Assembly (NCBI GenBank): GCA_029548805.1
Contig: JAKPMS010000146.1
Span: 1-40,362 of the forward strand
Length of the DNA: 40,362 nt
Direction: 5' to 3'
Origin: Spirochaetota bacterium
Lineage (GTDB): Bacteria; Spirochaetota; Spirochaetia; Treponematales; UBA12059
Positions 34,097 through 40,362 of the stretch are shown piece by piece. The notes beneath the pieces were generated by a model. That model ran no database searches, was not told where the DNA came from, and was given only the letters and a program-made list of their open reading frames with translations. The translations under genes were made by a program, and so were the position numbers. Position 1 is the stretch's first letter. Each line of letters opens with the position of its first letter.

Positions 34097-34561
34097 ATGA
34101 AGTTGAGCAACATATTAAATGAATCCCTTGTTTCCACAGATTTAAAAGCAAAAAACAAAAGTGAAGTACTTGAAGAACTTATGGATATTCTGGTTGATGC
34201 GGGAGCCATTAAAGACAGAGATTCTGCCTTTACGTCAGTTCTGGAACGCGAGCAAAAAATATCCACAGGAATGCGCTATGGCATAGCCATACCCCATGGC
34301 AAAACAGAAAGTATAGAACATTTGGTTGCGTGCCTTGGAATTTCAAAAAACGGAATTGACTTTGAATCCATGGACGGAGAATTGTCCCGTATTTTTATAA
34401 TGACCCTGTCACCCCCTGACAAGATCGGTCCGCATCTGCAGTTTTTGGCAGAAATCAGCCAGCTTTTCAAGGACGAAAAAACAAGAAAATTGGTTATTGC
34501 GGCCGCAAACAGCGAAGAGCTTATGGATGCGATAGCTGCTTACCCCAAACCCGGCCTTTGA
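34097..34561 (+). CDS. PTS EIIA-Ntr-like regulatory protein
   Basis: A 154-residue single-domain EIIA of the nitrogen/fructose class (PtsN-like). The phosphorylatable histidine is H67 in GIAIPHGKT, preceded by the conserved REQKISTGM. In spirochaetes with an incomplete PTS these proteins are thought to act as regulators rather than in sugar uptake. It lacks a clear ribosome site and may be coupled to the symporter upstream, 82 bases away. It is a paralogue of the EIIA domain at 24320-24976. Confidence 0.9.
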   Translation: MKLSNILNESLVSTDLKAKNKSEVLEELMDILVDAGAIKDRDSAFTSVLEREQKISTGMRYGIAIPHGKTESIEHLVACLGISKNGIDFESMDGELSRIFIMTLSPPDKIGPHLQFLAEISQLFKDEKTRKLVIAAANSEELMDAIAAYPKPGL

Positions 34562-34591
34562 CCGCCCAGCTTCAGAAAAGCTGCCAAACAC

Positions 34592-34629
34592 AAAAAAGCC
34601 GGATAAAAAGCTGACTGCTTTTATCCGGC
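34592..34629 (-). terminator. Rho-independent terminator of groES
   Basis: On the minus strand GCCGGATAAAA, a loop of ten bases, TTTTATCCGGC and then TTTTTT. The stem has eleven pairs (two more beyond a bulged A). The U-run is present only on the minus strand, so it serves groES. Confidence 0.88.
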
Positions 34630-34653
34630 CATGAATTCGTCCCTATGAATTCT

Positions 34654-34920
34654 TTATTCCAGAATAGCCAAAATGTCCGAGAATTTGACAATAAGATGGT
34701 CGGCTCCGTCAATTTTTATCTGGGTACCGGAATACTTGTCATACATAACTTTATCATTTTTTTTGACTTTGATTACGTCTGTATCACTGCCAATGGCAAT
34801 TACCACGCCAGTCTGTGTTTTTTCCTGGGCGGTCTGGGGAATAATGATTCCTCCAGCAGTCTTGCTGTCACCTTCCTGAACCTTGATAAGCACGCGATCA
34901 CCCAGCGGGTTTACTTTCAT
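34654..34920 (-). CDS. groES: Co-chaperonin GroES (Hsp10)
   Basis: An 88-residue co-chaperonin that caps GroEL. The N-terminus MKVNPLGDRVLIKV, the mobile-loop region TAGGIIIPQTAQEKTQTG and the C-terminal DHLIVKFSDILAILE are canonical. AGGAGG lies upstream of the ATG. No groEL follows: a terminator lies immediately downstream, so groES is monocistronic here. No CIRCE dyad (TTAGCACTC-N9-GAGTGCTAA) is seen upstream. Confidence 0.97.
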   Translation of the reverse strand: MKVNPLGDRVLIKVQEGDSKTAGGIIIPQTAQEKTQTGVVIAIGSDTDVIKVKKNDKVMYDKYSGTQIKIDGADHLIVKFSDILAILE

Positions 34921-35009
34921 CTGCTTTTCCTCCTAAAAATGATATTCAGGGGTCTCTTGCCAATAAATAAGCCGAGCATCCCCGTAATAATGGTTAAAAT
35001 TGCAAAAAT

Positions 35010-35039
35010 AATGTACTAAAAACAGCATATAAGGGTCAA
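35010..35039 (-). promoter_or_regulatory. Possible groES promoter
   Basis: On the minus strand TTGACC, 18 bases and TACATT, about 90 bases before the groES start. The match is moderate, and the A+T-rich region offers other choices. Confidence 0.35.
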
Positions 35040-35110
35040 GGAATAAAGAATAGCTATGCAAAAGTGGCCAAGTGCCTGGCAATTTTGTAAATTAGTTCAT
35101 GGAGGGGAAA

Positions 35111-37006
35111 ATGTCCCAAAACAAAAATAATTGGAATCCGCAAAAACCCAAAAAACAGGGCAAAATGCCGCCCATACCACCCATGAACGGATGGAAGTTT
35201 TCTTTAAGCTACATATTTATCGCAATTATAGCCATAAGTGCATTCAACTGGCTGCTGGTAAGGTCCGACAGCTCCATTGTGGCATACAGCGACTTTAAAG
35301 CATTGGTAAATTCCGGGCAAATAGTAAGAATCGACATGGACTCAAACTATTACACAGGCTATACGGAATTGCCGCCGCAGACTGCTGACAGGCTAAGGGC
35401 CAGAAGTGCCAAAATTTACAAGGCGGTACCGGTATATGACCCAGATTTTACCAAGCTTCTGGACGAAAAAGGCGTAACCTATTCTGCCGTATCCAGAGAA
35501 GGCAATATGCTCATAAATTTTGTACTCAACTGGGTTTTGCCTTTTGGACTTATGTTCTTTCTGTGGCGCATGCTGCAAAAACGCCTTACCGGCATGGGCT
35601 CCAATGTACTTTCTGTAGGCCAGAACAAGGCCGTAATTGTAGCCGAAGGAGAAATCACCACCCGCTTTAGTGATGTAGCCGGAGTGGACGAAGCCAAAGA
35701 AGAACTGGTAGAGGTAGTAGATTTTCTAAAAAACCCTAAAAAATACACCGAGATTGGCGGAAAAATCCCAAAAGGGGTGCTGCTAGTCGGGCCTCCCGGC
35801 ACGGGCAAGACCCTTTTGGCCAAGGCGGTAGCCGGAGAAGCCGAAGTTCCGTACTTCAGGATGAGCGGCGCAGAATTTGTGGAAATGTTTGTTGGCGTGG
35901 GTGCCGCAAGGGTAAGGGACCTGTTCAAACAGGCCAGGGAAAAAGCTCCATGTATAGTGTTTATTGACGAGTTGGATGCCATAGGCAAAAGCCGAGTAAA
36001 CGGGGTCATGGGCGGCAACGACGAGCGTGAGCAGACCCTTAACCAGCTGCTCGTAGAAATGGACGGCTTTGACGCCACAAGCGGCCTTATAATACTGGCA
36101 GCCACCAACCGCCCCGACGTGCTGGACCCCGCCCTATTACGCCCGGGCCGCTTTGACCGGCAAGTGGCAGTGGACAGGCCGGACATAATAGGCAGGGAAG
36201 CCATACTGGAAATTCATTCCAAGGCTGTCAAACTGGACCATTCAGTGGACCTTAAAAAGGTGGCCAGGGCTACCCCCGGCTTTGTAGGCGCGGACCTTGC
36301 CAACGCCGTAAACGAAGCGGCCCTCCTGGCTGTAAGAGCCGGCAGAAAAAAGGTGCACCAAAGCGACTTTGAAAAAGCCATAGAAAAAATCATGACCGGC
36401 CTTGAGAAAAAAAGCCGAGTTATAAACCCGGACGAGCGGCGAGTTATAGCTTACCACGAAGCAGGACATGCCATAGTGGCAGCCCATACGCCAGGCTCGG
36501 ACCCGGTGCAAAAAGTTACAATAGTACCAAGGGGCTTTGGCGCGCTTGGCTTTACCCTGCAAGTACCTGTAGAAGACCGCTACATAGTCACGGAAGACAA
36601 ACTGATAGGCGAGATTGACGTGCTTATGGGCGGCAGGGCGGCAGAAGAGCTAAGCTTTGGCAGGGTATCCACTGGAGCCGCCAACGACATAACCCGGGCC
36701 ACAGACATAGCCAGGCGCATGATAACCGACTACGGAATGTCCGAGCGTTACAGAAACATGGCACTTACAAAGCGCGGCTCGGGCTTTATGGGCCCGCAAT
36801 CGGACGCATTTATGTCCAGGGAATACAGCGAAGACACCCAGGCATACATAGACGAAACAATTGCCGCAAAGCTTGCCGAGCGTTACAAGGCAACATTAGG
36901 CCTGCTTAAAAAACACCAAGGGCTATTGGACAAACTGGCAGAAGAGCTGCTGGAAATAGAAACCGTAGACGAAGCCAGGTTCAAGGAAATTTTGGCCAGC
37001 AACTGA
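35111..37006 (+). CDS. ftsH: ATP-dependent zinc metalloprotease FtsH
   Basis: A membrane-bound AAA+ protease that degrades misplaced membrane and short-lived cytoplasmic proteins. Two membrane helices flank a small periplasmic domain ([20 protein letters not shown] and [16 protein letters not shown]). The ATPase has Walker A GPPGTGKT, Walker [12 protein letters not shown] and the second region of homology [20 protein letters not shown]. The protease site is HEAGHA. The track starts at 35099, but ATG 35111 is placed just after GGAGGGG and is preferred, giving 631 residues. The poly-Gln/Asn/Lys/Pro N-terminus ([15 protein letters not shown]) is a short cytoplasmic tail. Length is normal for the family. 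Confidence 0.97.
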   Translation: MSQNKNNWNPQKPKKQGKMPPIPPMNGWKFSLSYIFIAIIAISAFNWLLVRSDSSIVAYSDFKALVNSGQIVRIDMDSNYYTGYTELPPQTADRLRARSAKIYKAVPVYDPDFTKLLDEKGVTYSAVSREGNMLINFVLNWVLPFGLMFFLWRMLQKRLTGMGSNVLSVGQNKAVIVAEGEITTRFSDVAGVDEAKEELVEVVDFLKNPKKYTEIGGKIPKGVLLVGPPGTGKTLLAKAVAGEAEVPYFRMSGAEFVEMFVGVGAARVRDLFKQAREKAPCIVFIDELDAIGKSRVNGVMGGNDEREQTLNQLLVEMDGFDATSGLIILAATNRPDVLDPALLRPGRFDRQVAVDRPDIIGREAILEIHSKAVKLDHSVDLKKVARATPGFVGADLANAVNEAALLAVRAGRKKVHQSDFEKAIEKIMTGLEKKSRVINPDERRVIAYHEAGHAIVAAHTPGSDPVQKVTIVPRGFGALGFTLQVPVEDRYIVTEDKLIGEIDVLMGGRAAEELSFGRVSTGAANDITRATDIARRMITDYGMSERYRNMALTKRGSGFMGPQSDAFMSREYSEDTQAYIDETIAAKLAERYKATLGLLKKHQGLLDKLAEELLEIETVDEARFKEILASN

Positions 37007-37048
37007 GCGCCTTTAAAGAACAAACCATCCTATGTTAAAATCTGTATT

Positions 37049-37104
37049 GCAAAGTGTATTATATGCTGGACAAGCGATACACTTTGCGATACGCTTAGTG
37101 TATC
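37049..37104 (+). promoter_or_regulatory. Overlapping inverted repeats (operator or attenuator) before the amino-acid ABC operon
   Basis: GCAAAGTGTAT (37049-37059) and ATACACTTTGC (37077-37087) form a perfect eleven-base inverted repeat. GATACAC (37076-37082) can instead pair with GTGTATC (37098-37104), so the two pairings exclude each other. A possible -10 box (TATTAT, 37057-37062) with TTAAAA 16 bases upstream overlaps the left arm. This suggests an operator at the promoter or a switching leader. It lies 22-77 bases before the binding-protein start. Confidence 0.6.
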
Positions 37105-37125
37105 ACTGTTAATTAGGAGCCTGGC

Positions 37126-37977
37126 ATGAAAAAACTTTTCCGGTTCGTGTTTACGGCAGGAATAATATTGTTTCTGACAGCCAATATTCTTTCCTGCTCA
37201 AAACAAAATAAAGAAACAGCAGCCGGGGTAAGGCTTATAAGCGCGGCCCATACCCAAAACTATGTACCCTACGGCTATATTGACGAAAAAGGCCAGTCTG
37301 ACGGCTTTGAAATAGCCGTTTTAAGGGCATTAGACGAGCTTTTGCCGGAATACGAGTTCCGCTTTACTGCCACTTCTGACGAAGACCTTTTTATAGGCCT
37401 TGAGACAGGGCGCTACCAGCTTGCCACAAAGGGCGCCTGGTCCACTACAGAGCGTCGCCAGAAGTATGTATTTCCGGAAAACCCCATTGCAGCAAGCATA
37501 ATAGGCATAGCCTTTAGAAGCTCGGACAGGGACAAAATTCATGACCTGGACAGTTTTGCAAAGTACAGCGGCAAGCTGGTGCCCATATCTCCGCAAAGCG
37601 CGCAGTATGCTGTAGTAAGCGATTATAACACAAAACACCCCGACCAGCCCATCAAGTTGGTCCCGTCGGATGTATTTATAATAAACGACGCATACGCATG
37701 GATACTGGAAGGCCGCTACGACGCATTTTTTGACCTTAAGCTGTCCTTTGAGCTGAACGTTCTGAACGAAAAAGGCCCCTACCACAGCCTGTCTTCCAAG
37801 CTGGCATACGCGCCGTACAAAGGCATACCTACCTGGCCGCTTTTTGCAAAAGATGAAAAAGAGCTGGCTGCTGCCTACGACAGGGCTGTTACAAAGCTCA
37901 AGGCCGATGGTAAAATAGCGGAATTATCCATCAAATATTTTGGAGAAGACGTTTTTTCCTATGCTGACAAACCATAA
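37126..37977 (+). CDS. Amino-acid ABC transporter substrate-binding lipoprotein
   Basis: A 283-residue family-3 solute-binding protein for polar amino acids. The signal peptide ends in the lipobox ANILSC, so it is probably membrane-anchored. Family features are YVPYGYIDEKGQSDGFEIAV, the hinge-side GLETGRYQLATKGAWSTTER and a C-terminal KLKADGKIAELSIKYFGED. AGGAG precedes the ATG. Two permeases and an ATPase follow in one operon. The ligand may be cystine or another polar amino acid; the sequence alone does not decide. Confidence 0.92.
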   Translation: MKKLFRFVFTAGIILFLTANILSCSKQNKETAAGVRLISAAHTQNYVPYGYIDEKGQSDGFEIAVLRALDELLPEYEFRFTATSDEDLFIGLETGRYQLATKGAWSTTERRQKYVFPENPIAASIIGIAFRSSDRDKIHDLDSFAKYSGKLVPISPQSAQYAVVSDYNTKHPDQPIKLVPSDVFIINDAYAWILEGRYDAFFDLKLSFELNVLNEKGPYHSLSSKLAYAPYKGIPTWPLFAKDEKELAAAYDRAVTKLKADGKIAELSIKYFGEDVFSYADKP

Positions 37978-37998
37978 TACAAAAAGCGGCGGCCCCCT

Positions 37999-38703
37999 TT
38001 GATACGCCCGTTCAGGCCGCTTTTTATCCTGGAAGTACTGCCCAGGCTTTTGGCTTACCTGCCCGTAAGCCTGGCAGTAGCCCTTGGCACCGTATTGCTT
38101 GGCACCATATTCGGCTTTTTTCTGGCCTGGGCCAAGCTTGGAAAAATCCCTTTGCTTAAAAAAGCCTCAGAACTGTACACCTGGGTGCTGCGCTGCACTC
38201 CATCCATAGTATTGCTGTTTCTTGTATACTATGGCCTGCCCGCCTTTGTAAAAAAGTTTTTTTTGCTGGACATTAGTCAGTGGCACAGGATTTTTTATGT
38301 CATCCTTACCTTTACCCTGTTTTTTGCCGCAACCATGTCGGAGCTGCTGCGCTCCGCATATCTGGCAGTGGACAGGGGCCAAAGGGAAGCAGCGCTCAGC
38401 CATGGCCTTACTGAGTTTCAGGCTTTACGGCGCATAGTATTGCCCCAGGCAGCCCTGTCCGCCCTGCCCAACTTTACCTCATCCCTTACAGCTCTGCTAA
38501 AAGAAGGCTCCCTGGCTTATACAGTGGGGCTTGTGGACCTTTTGGGCCAGACCTCTCTTATTATTGCAAGAAACTACGGAGCCTGGGCCATAGAAAGCTA
38601 TCTTGCAGCTGCCCTTATTTATTGGGCTCTTACCGTAAGCATAGAAAAGGCTTTTAGGGCGCTGGAAAAGCATTTGGCCAGATCCAGAAAGGCTTTGGCC
38701 TGA
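37999..38703 (+). CDS. Amino-acid ABC transporter permease 1
   Basis: A 234-residue HisM/GlnP-type permease. Several membrane helices flank the conserved cytoplasmic EAA loop (GQREAALSHGLTEFQALRRI, VLPQAAL). This loop contacts the ATPase. The first codon is TTG, and the ribosome site before it is poor, so the start may be slightly different. It lies 21 bases after the binding protein and two bases before the second permease. Confidence 0.93.
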   Translation: MIRPFRPLFILEVLPRLLAYLPVSLAVALGTVLLGTIFGFFLAWAKLGKIPLLKKASELYTWVLRCTPSIVLLFLVYYGLPAFVKKFFLLDISQWHRIFYVILTFTLFFAATMSELLRSAYLAVDRGQREAALSHGLTEFQALRRIVLPQAALSALPNFTSSLTALLKEGSLAYTVGLVDLLGQTSLIIARNYGAWAIESYLAAALIYWALTVSIEKAFRALEKHLARSRKALA

Positions 38704-38705
38704 GC

Positions 38706-39434
38706 ATGCTTTTAAACCCGGCTTATCTTTGGCGCGTAAGCCTGCTTGCGCTTAAAGGCCTGCCCGTTACCCTTGGTCTAAGCGTGCTTAGCCTTGCTTT
38801 TTCTGTTCCTGCCGGGTTTTTTCTTGCCATGGCGGACATATACAACATAGCCTATGTAAAAAAGCTGTCCAGACTGTACATATCTTTTGCAAGGGGCACG
38901 CCCATAATCCTGCAAATTCTGCTTGTATACAGCCTTATCCCCAGCCTTTTAAACCATATATTTACCAGTATGGGCTCGGGGCTGGACATCTTTGCCATAA
39001 GCCCTTTTTTTTATGCCTTTATTGTGTTCAGCTTTAATACCACAGCCCTTATGGCCGAGCTTATACGCTCTGCCCTCTTGACTGTAGACAGGGGTCAGCT
39101 GGAAGCAGCCTTGTCCAGCGGGCTAAGCCTTAAGCAGGCTTACAGGCGCATAGTACTGCCCCAGGCCCTTGTGGCAGCCATACCCAACATGGGCAACGCA
39201 AGTGTAAACCTTATAAAATCCACATCCCTTGCCTTTCTTATGTCTGTAAGGGACGTAACAGCCATAGCCAAAATAGAGGCTGCCGCATCTTATAATTACA
39301 TAGAAGCCTATCTTGGAGTATTTGCAATTTATCTAGTTGTATGCGGCCTTGCACAAACAGCTTTTTCTCTTGCGGAAAAACGCCTTGGCAGCTATAAAAA
39401 CCAAAGCATTGCAAAAGCCGGGAGAGTGTTCTGA
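38706..39434 (+). CDS. Amino-acid ABC transporter permease 2
   Basis: A 242-residue permease paralogous to the preceding one. Its EAA loop is GQLEAALSSGLSLKQAYRRI followed by VLPQALVAAIPNM. The pair probably forms a heterodimeric channel. Its stop is immediately followed by the ATG of the ATPase gene. Confidence 0.94.
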   Translation: MLLNPAYLWRVSLLALKGLPVTLGLSVLSLAFSVPAGFFLAMADIYNIAYVKKLSRLYISFARGTPIILQILLVYSLIPSLLNHIFTSMGSGLDIFAISPFFYAFIVFSFNTTALMAELIRSALLTVDRGQLEAALSSGLSLKQAYRRIVLPQALVAAIPNMGNASVNLIKSTSLAFLMSVRDVTAIAKIEAAASYNYIEAYLGVFAIYLVVCGLAQTAFSLAEKRLGSYKNQSIAKAGRVF

Positions 39435-40187
39435 ATGCTCAGTATAAAAAATCTGCATAAAAGCTTTCATCACAACGAAGTGCTCAGGGGCGTGGACCTG
39501 GAAATTAGCAAGGGCGACGTGCTAAGCATAATTGGCCCATCCGGCGCCGGCAAAACCACCCTGCTGCGCTGCATAAACTTTCTGGAACGGGCAGACAGCG
39601 GTAGCATGAACTTTGACGGCCTAATGCTGGACATGCACAAGGCCAAAAGCAAGGACATACTTTGCATAAGGCGCAGAACTGCCTTTGTGTTCCAGAACTT
39701 CAACCTGTTCAACAACAAAACGGCCCTGGAAAACGTAACAGAAGGCCTTGTAATTGCGCGCGGCATGGACAAGGAAAAGGCCCACGAAATTGGCAGAAAT
39801 GCCTTGATCAAGGTAGGCCTGTCCAAGCGCATGGACTACTACCCATCCCGCCTGTCCGGCGGGCAGCAGCAGCGCGTAGCCATAGCCCGGGCCGTGGCGG
39901 TGGACCCGGACCTCATCCTCTTTGACGAACCCACCAGCGCGCTGGACCCTGAGCTTATAGACGAAATCCTGTCCATAATGCGCCAGCTTGCTGCCGAAGG
40001 CACAACCATGGCTGTAGTAACCCACGAAATGAGCTTTGCCAGGGATATTGCAAGCCGCATGCTTTTTATGGACGAAGGCCTTATTGTGGAAAGCGGCCCC
40101 CCAAAAGAGCTGTTGGCCCACCCAAAAGAAGAAAGAACCAGACTTTTTTTAAGGCGCATACACAACCATACGGGTTTAGGGAATTAG
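39435..40187 (+). CDS. Amino-acid ABC transporter ATP-binding protein
   Basis: A 250-residue ATPase of the GlnQ/HisP class. Walker A is GPSGAGKTT, the Q-loop region is VFQNFNLFNNKTALEN, the signature is LSGGQQQRVAIARAVA, and Walker B is LILFDEPTSALDPEL. The D-loop and switch histidine (VTHEMSFARDIA) are present. It completes the uptake system and is the last gene of the operon; no clear terminator follows before the repeat region. Confidence 0.97.
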   Translation: MLSIKNLHKSFHHNEVLRGVDLEISKGDVLSIIGPSGAGKTTLLRCINFLERADSGSMNFDGLMLDMHKAKSKDILCIRRRTAFVFQNFNLFNNKTALENVTEGLVIARGMDKEKAHEIGRNALIKVGLSKRMDYYPSRLSGGQQQRVAIARAVAVDPDLILFDEPTSALDPELIDEILSIMRQLAAEGTTMAVVTHEMSFARDIASRMLFMDEGLIVESGPPKELLAHPKEERTRLFLRRIHNHTGLGN

Positions 40188-40205
40188 TAATTAGGGGTTA
40201 GAAAA

Positions 40206-40360
40206 TAGGAATTAGCACGCTGATAAAGCGGATTTGGGCAGATAATCGCGGATTAATACTTATAAATTTTATAGGATCTATCCGCGACCATCGGCGTTCA
40301 TCCGCGTTATCCGTGTTCTAGTCTTTTAGGAATTAGCACGCTGATAAAGCGGATTTGGGC
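40206..40360. repeat. Intergenic direct repeat with inverted arms at the window end
   Basis: A 34-base sequence beginning TAGGAATTAGCACGCTGATA occurs at 40206-40239 and again at 40327-40360, a 121-base period. Between the copies, TCGCGGAT near 40246 and ATCCGCGA near 40281 are inverted arms, followed by several ATCCGCG-type words (TCATCCGCGTTATCCG). The tract is non-coding and extends past the window. It looks like a dispersed palindromic intergenic repeat. Confidence 0.75.
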
Positions 40361-40362
40361 GG

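Noticed and set aside
34654-35110. Missing groEL as a sign of gene loss
   Set aside because: A terminator directly follows groES, so groES is simply monocistronic here; groEL may well be elsewhere in the genome.

Overview
The window looks like a chromosomal segment of an anaerobic, host-associated spirochaete, most likely a Treponema-like organism. This is inference from gene content: a complete glycine reductase operon with two in-frame UGA (selenocysteine) codons, a large chemotaxis receptor, regulatory EIIA-Ntr proteins, an SMC of only 961 residues, TTG starts, and no sign of a phage or plasmid. No 16S rRNA is present, so the genus is not proven.

Layout. 1-1671 (minus): a truncated FbpC/PotA-type ABC ATPase preceded by its periplasmic binding protein, with palindromic hairpins on both sides of the binding-protein gene. 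2189-9981 (plus): grdX-trxB-trxA-grdE-grdA-grdB-grdC-grdD, the Stickland glycine reductase system that converts glycine and phosphate to acetyl phosphate and ammonia using thioredoxin electrons. The ORF track splits grdA and grdB at their UGA codons; both are rejoined here. The operon ends in a strong terminator facing a convergent methyl-accepting chemotaxis protein (10074-12134).

12290-18182 (plus): a ketopantoate-reductase-like dehydrogenase, a small membrane protein, a PAS/sigma-54 activator, a CitMHS-type carboxylate transporter and a two-gene split AtuA (DUF1446) protein. A -24/-12 promoter about 26 bases before the transporter start, plus upstream dyads spaced by two helical turns, make this a self-contained inducible catabolic module. 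Its substrate is unknown; it is the best candidate here for an undescribed pathway.

18254-26834 (mostly minus): AlaX-type tRNA editing protein, an Ala/Pro-rich TPR-like lipoprotein, a membrane protein and SMC, with an HTH-EIIA fusion just upstream, then recX, rpsI, rplM and a small membrane protein. 27069-31180 (plus): an RNase II/R-family exonuclease and an unusual class III cyclase-like protein with two 2TM segments. Then tRNA-Arg(CCU), a MATE exporter (minus), a DAACS-type symporter, a second EIIA-Ntr, groES (minus) and ftsH. 37126-40187 (plus): a polar amino-acid ABC uptake operon, followed by an intergenic repeat at the window edge.

Taken together, the genes suggest an amino-acid and organic-acid fermenting, motile bacterium. 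Function assignments rest on motif recognition by eye; no database search was run.
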